Made by a program: the position numbers and the translations under genes
The notes under the pieces: model-generated
Seen by the model: only the letters and a program-made list of their open reading frames with translations
Database searches by the model: none
What the model was told of the DNA's origin: nothing
DNA from: Epiperipatus broadwayi
Taxonomy: Eukaryota; Onychophora; Udeonychophora; Euonychophora; Peripatidae
Direction of reading: 5' to 3'
Assembly: GCA_028023455.1 (NCBI GenBank)
Contig: JAQFVV010006312.1
Location: 1,180,001-1,244,000, forward strand
DNA: 64,000 nt
Part shown: piece after piece, positions 9,712 through 23,574 of the stretch
Layout of the letters: each line of letters begins with the position of its first letter
Numbering within the stretch: position 1 is the first letter of the stretch

Positions 9712-12700
9712 AATATTATAACAGGTCTGTTATATGGCACACAATAATATAGTGTGTGCGCACATATATATATATATATTGAGCTGATAATTTTGATTGG
9801 CTCATGTTATGTTCTCTGTGTGTATGTAAATATATGTATATACACATATTCATTAGGTAGAAAATAGGAAGTAAAAGCTGTGTATATAGAAAGTTTTTTT
9901 TTTTGGTATTATTTATTAGTTTTTTTTTTATTGGAATTTAAAAAAACAAAAATCAAATGGTAAATTAGTTATTTTTTAATTGGATTGAGAGATTAAATCG
10001 AAAGTGATAGAAAAAAATTTTTAAGTTTTTGAAAACAATTTTGTAATTAATTATTTTAATTTTCTAATCTGAAGGGAGGGGAGAGAGAGAAAAAGAATTG
10101 TAATTAATTCTATTGTTGTGACTTCTGGTTAGTAAGGTGTTAAAAACAAAAAAATGAAAGGAATGCAATCATTGGCTAGGAATGTGATCAAAGAAAAGGA
10201 TAAAGAAAAAAGGACTATAAATAGAGAGAAAAACCTATTGTGAGATTATTATTAGTTTTTTAATAAAAAAAAAGAAAAACTATTAAGAAAAAAAAGTGAA
10301 ATAAAAATGATTGAAAACTAAAAGGAAATAGAATCTATCCCCAGCCGGGGTACTGACCTATTCCTAGATCTTTATCGAACCATGAAACCACCTCAAGGAA
10401 CATCAAACCACATAAGAGAAAGCAGAGCTAGCCATGGAACAAAATTAATTGCTGAGGCTCAACTGCCAAGAAGTACAAAGAAATGCTTATGGACATGCAC
10501 TGATCAATCAGGGTAACAGAAACTTTATGTTTATTGATTAAACTATAGACATTATCAAACTTTAAATATTCATTTAGGATTGCATTTAACCATTAATGAA
10601 CTATGAGTTATTACAATAGAAGGGGGTTTTATTTTAATATTAATAATGTTTAGATCTACATTTATTAATTTATTTAGTTAAAATACATAAATTATTTGTA
10701 TGTTTTAATTTTTCTTTATGAATGGTTTAGCTAAATTTTGACTAAATTTTCTGGGCAATTGGGTGAGATTAAGAAAACCTAATAATCCAATAAATGAATC
10801 CACAAGAATGTTATCAGAATAGAATTAAAAATGATTTAGAAAGCAAATGAAACATATTAAGGGTTGAGAAAATATTGAAAGAGAGAGTAGGGGTCTTGTG
10901 TTATAACTTACTCCTAATAGTAAGCTGCTTGGTCCTTATACCATTCAAGATTTGGACTGGTTTGGATGCTTATTTAAGTAAAAGTGCATGTTCTTTCAAG
11001 AACAAAATATATATTGCTCTTTGCCTTTGTTTTTTTTTTCTTTAATTAAAAAAAAGAGAAAAGAAGAAAGAGAAAGATTACATTAGTTATGTAAAGAATC
11101 AAGAAAAAGAAGGAGGGTATAGAGGGGTTATTAGAGATTTGTTTTGTTAATGGTCCTGAATAAACAAAAAAAAAATGAAACTATAATAAAGCATATCATT
11201 GGTTAAAGATTATGAAAGTGTATTTGTTTTTTTTTTTGTGTTTGTTCTTTAAACAATAAAACCTCTTATTGTATTAAATCTGTCCATGTTAAATGAGATG
11301 TTGGGTTAATCTGTCATAGGTATACAAATTATCGACTGCAAATATGGGATTTTTCTAATTTTGCAGTTCTAGGTTCTTTTCGTAGTGGCGCACTCATATT
11401 ATAATGATTCCAGATTTTTTTTTAAATGTTTAATTCTCAACTTATGATCATTGAGGTATAAAAAGCAGTGGCACAATATATAAAGTTAAAAAGAAAAGTA
11501 GAAATAAACACAGACATAAATTTTTGAGATATTTTCTACATTTCATTTGGAATAAAAATAATAAATAAAGGGACTAACAATTGTGAATTTAAAACAGAAT
11601 TTTATTATTAATTAAAACATTTAAAATTATTATTCTTATTTTAAAAATTAAAAACAAACATGTTTTTAATAATTGTAAAAATTTCTATTATGTACTTTTG
11701 AAATCTTTTAATTAATTGGTAAATTTTTTCTAAGTGAAATCATGTATATCACACTTTGATAAAAATTTCAAGCTTGTTTTCAAAAGAGATTAGAGATATA
11801 AAAACACAGTCTTAAATTAGTGTTGTTGTCACCTCAGTAATCCAGTTTTATAAAAGGGTTGATAAAAAAACATCAGTTCAGTTTGGCTTGCAGTTTTTGT
11901 AAGAGTTGACCAGAAAAGTCTGATTTTAATATTTTGAGCAGTGGTCAAATAGGCAAGCTGCAAAGTTTGGATATGAATTTTTTTGATGACAGGTCTTGTC
12001 TTAATATTTTTGTGAAGCAGATGGCTAATATCTAGCTGTAGTTTGGCTAATATTTTTGCAAAAGTTTGCTGCAACTTGTTGGCAACTGTGGCAGAGAGTG
12101 GCCACAGTAAAGCTAGCTGCAGATGTGGCTGGCAGAAGTATACAGAAAACTACCATGAGGATATACAAATGCAAGGAAATAGTTGCTCTGCAGTTCAATA
12201 GTGGAGTTTGAACTCACATGGAGGAAAATGACCCACTTCTTTATGTTGATATTCATAGCTACAAATGGGTTCTGAGAAAATTGCTAACTTTCCTGGACCA
12301 ATCCTAGCCAGAAAGGAACTGATAAATGCCAACAACCATACCTAGACTATACTTTTACCTGATTATGATAATATCTGGACTGCTTACCCAAGAGAACCCC
12401 TAGCTGAATGAGGAAGTAGTTATATGTATACTTCTGTGTCTATATGCAGAGAGAAGCACAGATAAACATATATACAATGGTGAGTAACATTATATATAAT
12501 GTGAACAAAATTTGAAATAAGTTTTTTTTTAATAATTCATTTTAAAATGACACTTTAAAGTGAGATATATAATCTTTAACAATTATTTTAAAGCATTTAT
12601 TGAAAAAACAAAAAGGCAATTTGAAATTTATATTTTTAATTCTAAAACGATTTTATTTTTCATTTATTAAAAAAATAATAATTAAGAGACATTCTAAAAG

Positions 12701-14390
12701 AAAGGAGCAGTCCACAGATGATTTTATATATATATTATTAAAGAAATTGTTTTTAATAGTTCCCTAAAAAAAATGACATTTTAAAAATACCAGCAAATAA
12801 TTTTTGCTTGGACTAAAAATAAAAAATATATATAAACAAATAAAAAAAGTAAATGATTAATAGATGATTCTATAATCTAAATTTAAAGCATTGATAATTA
12901 ATTAAACAATCAAAAAGTGACCTGTCAAAAATTGACTATATTTTTTTAAAAGAAAAAAAAAGCTGCAATAGAATTTGATAAACTGATTTTTTTTTATATA
13001 TTGATATATATATTATGTTTGTTCAAAATGGAATTAGTAATTATAAAAATTATTATCATTTATTGTTTGACAAAATTAAATTTGTTAATAATCTGTGCAA
13101 TTCTATATACACATTTTTAGTAAATCTATCATAGGTATTTGTATTATTAAAAATATAACTTAAAAGTTTAATCATGTGTTATTGTAAGACAATTTAAATA
13201 ATATCAGAAATTACACACACATGTATGTGTGTGTATACATGTTAGTGCTTGTCAAATAGAACATATATGTAAAATTTAATCATTTTTGTATCATTATTGA
13301 ATATCAATTGAAATATATTAATTGTATATTATAAATCATGTGTCTGTGCGCATATATATATAAACCAACATGTAATAACTTGAATTTTGTATTAATCACC
13401 ATTCACAATGTAATAATGTTATTATTGTATGTTAATTAAAATCAGAAGGTTTAATTGATATGTACAGCCTAATTCTAGACCTTAATATCATTTTTTATTG
13501 TTGATAAACTTGTGTTCAATTATGAAAATTATTCCAGTGGTTCTAAATATTTTTAGAAATTGTATTGCATCATTATCTTTTGGTCACATAACAGTAGTGA
13601 GTTTGTCTTCTTCAGAGCTAGATTTGTAAATAATGGCTATATATAAATGGGGATATATTTTAGTACTTTAGGAACATCTGGTGATGATCAATCATCATCA
13701 CCCTGGTTGGCACATAAGATTATATTCTTTAAAGCTCCTGCACTATATTTTATTTAGTTTAGTTTATTAGAAATGAAGTTTATAGATGGCCAGTACATTA
13801 ATGATACTATGTGACCAGAGCATTGATGATGATCAGCATGTTTTAATGTGCCAGCATTATTGTTTTTCTGATTTTTTATTATTATGTATTTCTGATAGAT
13901 GAGCACTTAAGTGGTGCATCCAAATTAAAGTGTTTAAATAATTTCCCAAGCTGGCAATGGCCCAAGAGTTAGCCTGGTCTCCAGAAGACCCATTACCATT
14001 CCAGTCACTAGATTGATTGCTGATTTATATTTTTATTGTTCAAATCCAATCACAAGATTGACTGTTGATTTACTGTATTGATTTATATTGATTTCTTTTG
14101 TTGATCATTCATGATGATGAATGATTATTTTGAGTATTATTTGCACTGATTTTTACTTTTATATTGATAATGCTAGTTGATGTATAGTTATTCTTATAGT
14201 TGCTCTGAGGAATTAGCTGGCTGGTGTCACAGAGATTTCATTCTCTCATGCTCTCTTGGATATATAACATTTTTTATATAATATTTATGATTATTAAACA
14301 TTACTTCAATAATTATTTTGATATTTCATTTTAAATTGACTGAGAGTGATTCCTTCCACCATCCAAATATCCCTATCCCATTACAATATA
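9712..14390 (-). mobile_element. Copy A of a large non-coding element family (inverted relative to B and C)
   Basis: Read on the minus strand, this matches copies B and C over most of their length. Its start, ATATTGTAATGGG (reverse complement of 14378-14390), equals the start of C at 26623. The block at 13640-14250 is the reverse complement of C 26700-27310. The block at 13440-13760 mirrors B 22840-23170, and 11830-12480 mirrors B 25440-26080. The end TGGCACACAATAATATAG (near 9735) mirrors the end of B near 26570. No transposase frame is visible; all open frames are short and not shared between copies. Both termini abut AT/TA sequence. Copy A is longer (4.7 kb) than C (2.9 kb), mainly because of extra sequence at 9781-11490. 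Confidence 0.8.
9781..11490. mobile_element. Insertion inside copy A, possibly a TIR element
   Basis: In B, a TA run and then CCTTTTCTACTT-like sequence directly adjoin the GTGCACACACAC end. In A these parts are separated by ~1.7 kb of unrelated sequence inserted at the TA tract. The ends are weakly similar inverted: ATATATTGAGC at the left, ATATATTGTGC as the reverse complement of the right. The insert contains AT-rich sequence, a less AT-rich patch at 10330-10510 and no coding frame. It could be one non-autonomous element or several layers. Confidence 0.5.
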
Positions 14391-17300
14391 GAGTTATGAA
14401 CAAATGATTACATTTATCATCATTGTTAATAATTTGTCATGATTTGTTACTCTTTTACTATACTTTATTTCAGCCATTCTATTTTAGAACTATACTATAA
14501 ATTTATCTTCATAGCATAGTAATACTAAATCTGTCTACTATGTGTGGAAACTTGAATTTAAATTCAACCTGTTGTAATTTTGAAAATTTTTCCCAGTTGC
14601 TATTCAAACTTAAGGTAATCTTTCAAGTAGCCAGGCCATAATCATTCAATATTGATAAGTTTTTACATATTTTTATTGGAAAAATATGAATGAAAAACCA
14701 TTTAAACTCTTTCCATCCAGAAAATGGGAAGTCTGGGAGTAAGGTTTCCCCTTCCTTGTTACTTTATAAGAGGTAATTATAAATGTTCTTACTCTTTAAT
14801 AGGTTATTTGAAAGCTGCTTTATTTTTTATGTAAAGATTTATTTTTAGTCTAAAGATATAAATATCTCTCCCTCTTTCATCTACATTAAAAGTTTCATAA
14901 TTATCATCATTTAGAATGCTTAATGTGTACTGAATTTCAATAGTCAATCGACTTTTTTTAATTTTAGGCCAAAGACAACTCTTATGTTCACATTCATTGC
15001 ACATTTAAAACTTATCCAAATATAGACAAATTGTGTATAGCTTAGATAGTATTAAAGATAAATGGATTCTTGCTTTGTGGATTAGTACAATATTGTCATC
15101 AACTAAAATATTACTCATTTTTTCCAAGTTTTGGTTATCCTGTTAACAATAACACAGCAGAGGAATGGAAATTAAGTAGGAGCTATTAAAATAGTAAGGG
15201 AATGAACACATTTATATGCTATAAATTAATATACTATCAAGTTTTTTGTTCAACTAAATATTCCCTCTAGATTTTGTCTGATGGGTTAAGTTCAATTTTG
15301 TCTGACTGACTGATTTCCCAAATTAATCTGATGATTACTCAAAAATGTTTAGGGATTGTGAGAATTATATTATTTAATTATGAAGTGTTTTACAACATTG
15401 ATTCCTAACACTAAATTCTAAAAGAATTTATACAATATTATCAATAAATTAATAATATATATATATTGTACCCTCACTAACTAGAAATATAGTATAATAG
15501 GAAAATACGACTAGCTCAGATAAAATGATTATGTTCGGCTAAAATACATATAATCAATAATACAGATATCCTATGATAATATCTACTATTTAACTAGCTC
15601 TAACTGATTAATAAATAACAAATGGTTCAGTTTATGGAAAATTAAATAAATAAAATATTAATAAATCATGAGACAATGAAGTGAAGTACAAGCAGTAAAG
15701 AATTACATTGAGCCAATATTCCACAGGATATAATCCCAATGGCATAAGAATACTATCCCCCCTATTATTTCAAATAATAACAAATTCATAGCATTCTTAC
15801 GACTTTAAAATAATAATAATCAATTTAGTATAATGCTACTAAATAAATTCTAATCTTTTATTAAATAATATAATTATCTCAGGTTCTTTGAAATAACTCT
15901 AATCAATTTATAACTTCCTGTAGTCAAATATGATAAGGGATTTTGTATCATTCTCAACTACCCCCAGCTAGTAATAATAATAAATAAATAATCTTAATCC
16001 TCATTAAATAATTATTAATCTTATCCACTGTTTAATATTATGGTAACTAACAATAATGATGATAACAATAATAATATAATATAATCTTTTAGTTCTCATG
16101 TGGTATCTTACATAGAATATGTGATATAATTTGATATAATCTGAGAATATGTGGCAACAAACAACGTTATAATTCCATGCAATAAATGTGTGCAATTAAT
16201 TATGATCATAATAATAATATTAATGCAAAAAAAATTTCTTTATTTTGAATCATTGTGATTTCTTAAATAAATAATTATATCTGTACTGTGCAAATATTAT
16301 GTTTATCTTGGTATCTGTCAATCATGTATTTGTGATGGTGAATAAATCAATATAACACAAAGTTTTGTAAAAACAAGTTTAATCAATTTTATTATTCTAT
16401 ACTTTTAACAAACTATATACATTATTTACAATTGTGTTTGATAAAACCTAACAAATACCAAACTAATATTAAGTTATATACTTCTTCGTTAAAAATAATA
16501 AATCAACAAGTAAATAAGCCTTTACTCCGACTTATATACTTTTTGGTCACATTTATTTAAAATAATAATTTTAAAATACTTTTATAGTTTAATAAAAAAA
16601 AAAATTCATTAATTAACATAGTTTGAACATATGGTTTTCGTAAGTGTACACGAAAATATAAAATATGAAATACTTAAATAATATTCATTTTTAAAAATAT
16701 ATTCATATATTTTTATAATAAATCAATCAAACTTCTAATATAATAGTGCTAGGGTTATTTTTAAATACCTTTACTTGGTTCGTTTGATAAATAAAATTGA
16801 CTTTAATAAAATAATATGACTGATGTTCTTTTACATATTTTGCTTGGTACTACCTTCTAAATAAAATTCTTATATGTGTGTTTTATGTATGTTTAAAATA
16901 CAAGATACTATTCACAAAATATAAGCATTTATTCTATTTATGTCTTTCATTTTAGATGTTTTATTTTTTCAAAAATATGCATTAACACGTAAAATCAAAA
17001 TATCAAGATTATTCAAAAATCTCATGAATAATTATCATCTCTTTTATGTTTTTTTTTTTTTTTTTTAAAAAAAATAGTTTAATAAAAATTTAAAAAATAT
17101 ATATGATTCTTTATTATTCACTGTTAGCATTTACATTCAATCTCATTTGTATTTGACTTTAACCTAAACCAAAACAAGAAAAACCTATCTCATCTTTTTT
17201 CAAAATAACAATACTACAATTCAAAATTATTCATTATTTTCTTTCATAAAATACAATGCTATACGATGCAATAACTGTTGAAATTAAGATAGCGATATGA

Positions 17301-18394
17301 GGCATAGGCATGAAGAACTAATTAGAGTAAAGACTCAATAGTATAAAATATATGGGATAATCTACATGGATACAATGTGAATGAAGAGGTATGACTTCTC
17401 TGTCCAATAACCTCAAATATAATAATAATGTCCAGGTTATTTATTCAGCACTCATTTGAACATTTTTAAAAGACAAAATATCAAGAAAGACACTGCCCAT
17501 GAAAAATATATACAAGACACAGAGCTACATTATCTGTACTTGTATAAACTACTAAGATAATAATATAGGTTACTTTCCTACTTCCTACATATAAGCATTC
17601 AATGGTTTCTTTACAATACTCCCAATGTCATTATTGATTAAAACTTCATAATGGATTTAACAACCTACATTGCAAAATTACTAGCATTACTCCAAATAAT
17701 AAAAAAAATTCGTATATGACTTTAACAATCTAAAACTACTACAGGAAAAGGTTTATTCACTTTTATAATTCAGCAATAAAATACAAATGATTTTGTTTTA
17801 AGATATTAAAATCAATATTTGAAATATTTCTAAAAATAGGTTTCATTCATTAAAAAATCATATAAAAATTATGAGTATCAATAAATTATATTACATTGGT
17901 AATATAAAAGAAAAATGTATGCATATCTTTCTAAAAATCATAGTTTATATCCCTAGAATAATAATAAAGTTTTATGTGTAACTAATGCACACACACGGGT
18001 TTATACGTTCATATAATAAAGTATTATCATAAAATATTCCAAGCAATGACAATAAAATATACATCATATAAATTAATATATTTTATAAAATTTACCTAGT
18101 GACACTTCACTTGTCAGTCACAATAATAGACATTTTCTGGTCAAATATTCCATATAAGAAAACATATTAAATAATAACATTCATTTAGCATCACTATCAT
18201 ACTTTAAAAATGTTTATGAAAAACTCTACAAAATATTAAAATATTCTTTAAAATATTAATTATGTTAGATTAAATAAAAATATTTAAATGTAATTTTTCC
18301 TACCTAACACTAATAAAACTTAATACTATAATTAGTATGTGAAATGATAATAAAGAACTATAGTTACTAAAAACTCCAACTCTCCATAAAGTTC
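14391..18394. other. Four kilobases of AT-rich intron without recognised feature
   Basis: No open frame above ~66 codons and no family motifs were found. Poly-A/T runs and ATA-rich stretches are common (for example 17050-17085). Small frames at 14804-15004 and 16004-16195 (minus) have no recognisable content. Confidence 0.6.
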
Positions 18395-18522
18395 AAATTA
18401 AAAAGTTTTTTTTCTTCTAATATTTTCATGGAAGCTCTTCCCCCTGATTCTTGTTGCTTAGCGATGCTACTGTCCAAAAGCTTTAGAACAAAAACTTTCT
18501 CTCCTCTCCGTGTCACGTAGAC
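18395..18522 (-). other. Candidate minus-strand exon in an AT desert
   Basis: On the minus strand a pyrimidine-rich tract ending ATCATTTATGAG precedes an open frame of about 50 codons that ends in TAG. The part at 18425-18520 is conspicuously less AT-rich than anything within a kilobase. The frame starts V-Y-V-T-R-R-G-E-K-V-F-V-L-K and continues L-L-D-S-S-I-A-K-Q-Q. No family is recognised. It might be a terminal exon of a gene inside the large intron, a conserved non-coding block, or a repeat remnant. No AATAAA is seen close downstream. Confidence 0.25.
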
Positions 18523-19139
18523 TCATAAATGATAAAAAAAATGAAGTCAACTTTTGTATCCAAAATTATTTTAAAGAATAATTATTAATCCTGTGATGAA
18601 AGTCTATAAAAATACAGTCTATTGTCTGTAGCTGTCAGGATAATAATTATTGAAGTGATCACTTGAAAAGATTTTATAATTAGTCAGCTCCAGAGTTTTT
18701 CCTGTTCACTTGGATCCTATATGGACTTTTAGCTGCATCAGTGTTGGCGATATAAATCCATACATACTTGTATGGGAAATATGCATTTTATATTCCATTC
18801 AAATATCATTTTATAGTAAGTCAAATAAAGTCATGTATAAAGTTATATTTCTTAGTCAGGTTAATATTTTTTAATTATCCATTTATTTCTTTTCTGACAA
18901 ATATATTTTTAAAAAAAATCAATTTTATATTATTCCAATAATTTACAATATTAAATAAATTATGGCATTTTTCAATAATGACTTGTAAAAAAATATATCC
19001 ATAATAATATCGGTTTTTTATTTTTATAATCATTTTTCAAAAGAGGTTTATAATAAACTTTCTTTTTAAGTCAATATTTTAAAAAATATTCACTGCAACT
19101 TTTTTTTAAGAAAAGATATATGTAGTTACTTTGCTATTA

Positions 19140-22100
19140 ACTGAAAGGAGACCCTTTGATTCCTCTTGGAGGCTTTAAAGGAACCAAGCAGGGCAAATTC
19201 CTAATGTCCACTCCATACGTTCTTGTCATTGCAGCTGTTATTACTATGTCATTATTCATATAGTATACGAACATGGATGGGCTGCTCACCAACATGCATT
19301 AGCCACCGTGGTGAGTTTATTGGCTTTTTACCTCTGAGTTTAAGATCAAGAAACACCATGGTCTTTCTTCTCAGTGCCTGATAAGGCAGAATGAATGTTT
19401 GTGTAAATGATAAATATTTTTCCAATACATATATACAATTATGACAGATAAAAATAAAGCATGGCCCTTATTCCCAGGAGGCTGTAAAGTCACCAACCAA
19501 GGCAGCGGTTGATGGCCGAAGGCAGAGGGTGCTAAGAATCCCCTGATTGCGGACCCAGGCTGCCATTTGATGATGACTTTTTATTTAGGTACTTACAACT
19601 GCAGATCACTTTCAAGTGAAGGAAGATTGCAAGAATTAGAAGAAGAACTCTCTTATATTAAATGGGACATTATTGGACTTTGTGAAGTTAAAAGAAAAGG
19701 TGAAGTGACAATTGATTTAAAAAGTGGATATATACTCTATTATAAAGGCACAAATATTGGAAATACAAGTGGAGTAGGATTCATTATAAATAAAAAGTGG
19801 AAGAACAATATTGTGGAGATTGATGGTGTATCGGACAGAGTGGCAAGATTAGTTATACAACTTAATAGCAGATATCAAATGCAGATAATTCAGGTTTATG
19901 CCCCAACAAGTTCTTATAGTAATGAAGTAGTAGAAGATTTTTATATGGATGTACAAAAGGCTTTTGATCAGAGTAAACAACATTTTGAAATCGTTATGGG
20001 AGACTTTAATGCTAGAATTGGTAAACAAATGAAAGATGAAAGTGCTGTAGGTAATTTTGGTTATGGTAATAGAAATGAGAGAGGACATAGACTTGTGGAG
20101 TTTGCAGAAGAAAAAAAAACTTTATATTATGAATTCTTTTTTTGAGAAAAATGTTAAAAGGAAATGGACATGGAAGCATCCAAATGAAGGTACAGCGGAA
20201 TTGGATTATATTTTGACTAATAAAAAATACATATTTCAAGATTGTAATGTTCTTAATAAATTTAATACAGGAAGTGATCATTGATTAGTAAGGTGTAAGA
20301 TATGTGTTAATGTGAAACTAGAGAGACAAAAATTATTAAGAAAAACAATATTTACAGTTGATATTCCTAATCTTCAGAAACATTCTAATGAATTTAAATT
20401 AGAACTTAGAAATCGGTTTCAAGTATTAGTAGATTTTGAGCATAATTCAGATTTGAATGAAATTAATATGAAAAACTGCAACAAAGATAGCTGGTAGAAA
20501 AAAGCAGCAATTGACCAATAAAATTTCTACTGAGACTAGAGAATTTATGAAGAAAAGAAGGAATATGAAGATATACAAAAATGATGCATTAAAAAGAATT
20601 GAATATCTCGAATTTTGTAAAATGGTGCGGAAAAGAGTTGAAAATGATATAAGAAAGTATAATTGTGAACTAGCAAGGAAAGCTGTAGAAGAAAATAAAA
20701 GTCTTAAGAATGTAAAACAACATTTTGGTATTGGTAGGAAATTTATATCTGCAATAAGAAAAAAAGATGGAATTGTTACTAAAAAGAGAGATGACATCAT
20801 GAAATTGGTAGAAGATCTTTATCAAGAATTATATAGTAATAAAGAACAAGTACCTCCTATATCTATTCCATCTTCCGAATTGCCCAGAATTTTAAATGCA
20901 GAAGTGAGACATGCAATTAAATGTATGAAGAAGGGAAAGGCTCCAGGTAATGATGGAATTATAATTGATATATTAAAAGAAGCAGGAGAAGAAATAGAAA
21001 TTTTTTTAGCAAAGTTATATACCAAATATCTAAATGATAAAGATGTACCGGATGATTGGAAGAATGCAGTAATAATATTAATATTTAAAAAAGGTGATAA
21101 AGAAGATATTAGAAATTACAGACCTATTAGCCTTTTATCAGTTTTATATAAAAATTTTACCAAGATAATTACAACTCATCTACGGAGAACATTGGATTTC
21201 CACCAACCAAGAGAACAAGCTGGATTTAAAAGTGGTTTTAGTACAGTAGATCATATCCAGGTGTTGAGAGAAGTTATAGGAAGGTCAAATGAATATGAGT
21301 TGTCATTATGTTTTGGATTTGTAGATTATGAAAAGGCATTTGATTCTATAAACATTTCTTCAGTGATTAAAGCATTGGATCATCAAGGTATAGATCCAGG
21401 ATATTGTCATATTTTGAAGAATATTTATAAAAATGCAACAGCAACAATTAGATTACATAATGATACTGGGAAAGTCAATGTTGAGAAAGATGTAAGACAA
21501 GGTGACTCTATATCTCCAAAACTTTTTACAGCAGTGCTGCAAGAAGTATTTTGTGGATTAAAATGGGAAACTAAAGGAGTGAAAGTAAATGGAGATTATT
21601 TAAGTCATTTAGATTTCACAGATGATGTAGTTGTTTTTGCAAATAATGCTTCAGAGCTGCAGGATATGTTGCAGGAATTATCAGATGAAAGTAGGAAAGT
21701 AGGACTAAAGATAAATGTTAAAAAGACTAAAGTAATGTTTAATTGATTTGCTCAAAATATGAAAATAAAGATTGATTATGATGAATTAGAAGAAGTTAAC
21801 AGTTACAAATACCTTGGTCAGATTATTAATACAGATGGAAACATAATGGGAGAAATTAATCATAAAATTAAACTTGGTTGGAGTGCTTTTGGTAGAAATA
21901 ACTTGATACTAAAAGGAAATATGCCTATGTGTTTGAAAAGGAAGGTTTTTAATAAATGTGTTTTACCAGTTCTTACTTATGGATCTGAGACTTGGACACT
22001 TAATAGAAGAGCAATACAGAGACTTCAAACCACTCAAAGAAGTATGGAGAGATGTATGTTGGGAGTAACAAGAAGAGATCGAAAACGCAATGTATAGGTA

Positions 22101-22395
22101 AGAGAACAAACAGGTGTTACTGACCTCATTGAAAAAATTAAAAGATTGAAGTGGAGTTGGGTTGGACATATTGCTAGAAGAGATGATAATAGATGGACAA
22201 TTGAAATTTTAAACTGGATTCCAAGAGATTGTAAAAGACCCAGAAAGAGACCACATGTGAGATGGATGGATGAAATAAGAAAGTGTGCAGGGGTGATGTG
22301 GAGAAGAGAAGCTGAAGATTGGAGAAGATGGATTAAACTTGGAGAGACCTTCATCCTGCAGTGGATTGATAATGGTTGATGATGATGATGACTAA
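19140..22395 (+). mobile_element. Near full-length RTE-clade LINE retrotransposon
   Basis: A single element of about 3.25 kb: a less AT-rich ~430 bp leader (19140-19566), one long endonuclease-reverse transcriptase frame, and a 3' end of TGGTTGATGATGATGATG. A short leader, one ORF and a simple-repeat tail instead of poly-A are typical of RTE elements. The leader is shared with the decayed copy at 61410-64000 (landmarks TTCTTGTCAT, CACCATGGTCTTT, GTGAGTTTATTG), which supports its belonging to the element. The exact 5' base is uncertain. The 3' end recurs as the fragment at 3870-4091. It sits between the inverted copies A and B of the large non-coding family. Confidence 0.9.
19567..22379 (+). 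pseudogene. RTE LINE polyprotein (AP endonuclease + reverse transcriptase), inactivated
   Basis: The ORF would be about 940 residues. N-terminal apurinic-type endonuclease: Y-N-C-R-S-L near residue 10, a catalytic-type Glu in G-L-C-E-V-K (~residue 40), G-D-F-N-A-R (~145) and the S-D-H signature (~237). Reverse transcriptase: Y-R-P-I-S-L-L (~516), Q-A-G-F-K-S-G-F-S-T, F-V-D-Y-E-K-A-F-D-S, R-Q-G-D-S-I-S-P, and F-T-D-D in place of the usual Y-A-D-D box (~682). The C-terminal part has Y-G-S-E-T-W and a Trp/Arg-rich end. Damage: a frameshift in the A-run near 20107-20120, a TGA just after S-D-H (20282), a second frameshift near 20480, and in-frame stops at 21744 and 22095. The few lesions point to fairly recent decay. 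It would have acted in target-primed reverse transcription. Confidence 0.9.
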
Positions 22396-23450
22396 TGTAA
22401 GCATCAATGGTATCTTTTTATTCTAGGTTCAATATTAAATTCATTTTTTAACTTTTTAAAAATATTAAAATTTAAATTTTTTTCCATATAACTTTTTGTT
22501 CTCCAAATAAAGTTATTTATTTTTAAAATATAATGTATAAAAATGTTAAACCTTTGAAAATTATTTCTGCTCAACACTTTTGTCAATATCCAAAGTATTT
22601 AATAATGATATATATTTTTCAATAATATATTTAAAATTATACCATTTTTAATTAGCTGCATTTCTGTCATTAATTCTTTTGAATATATTATCCTTTGTAT
22701 TAAATCCATATTTTTTACCATGAAGTTGGCTTAAGCTTCAATAAAAATGATTGGTAGAGAATTGATTAATTTAGCAACACATTATTCCTTTAACTTAGTA
22801 AATTTATAATCCTTCAAAAACTTTTCTTTAAAATAACAATTTTAAGTAGACTAAAATAATAAAATATAGTGCAGGAGTTTTAAAGAATATAATTTTATGT
22901 GTCAACCAGGAATGATGATTGATCATCACTATATGCTCCTAAAGCACTAAAAACACATTCTAATTTATGTATTCAGCCTGTGCTTGAATCTGGATCAGAG
23001 AACATAAACTCTATTACTGTTTATGACCAAGAGATGATAGAAATAGATATTCTAAAAATATTTAGAACCACTGAAATAATTTTTATAATTGAACACAAGT
23101 TTATTAACAATAAAAAATGATATTAAGATCTTAGAATATGACTCTACAATTAAGCCTTCTGATTTTGATTAATATACCATAACAACAAATTATCACACTG
23201 TGATTTACATATATGTGATTAATATACAAATTTAAAGTTATTACATTGATTACATTACTTCTTAAAAGTTTCTATAAATGCATACATATATCTATACACA
23301 GATATGCATTTTATAATATGCAATGAAAACACTTCAATTGACATTTAACAAAATTTAAACATGACTAAAATTTTACATAACATTTATATTTATCACAATA
23401 ATAAAATCACATTAATTTTTACCTAAATGTATCTATCTAACATGCTTTTG

Positions 23451-23574
<124 letters not shown>

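Noticed and set aside
11829-12074. 81-codon minus-strand frame in copy A
   Set aside because: The equivalent sequence in copies B and C has stops and frameshifts, so it is not a conserved protein.
22034-22354. 106-codon minus-strand frame
   Set aside because: It is antisense to the RTE LINE ORF; the similar minus frame at 3775-4095 is the same shadow on the LINE 3' fragment.
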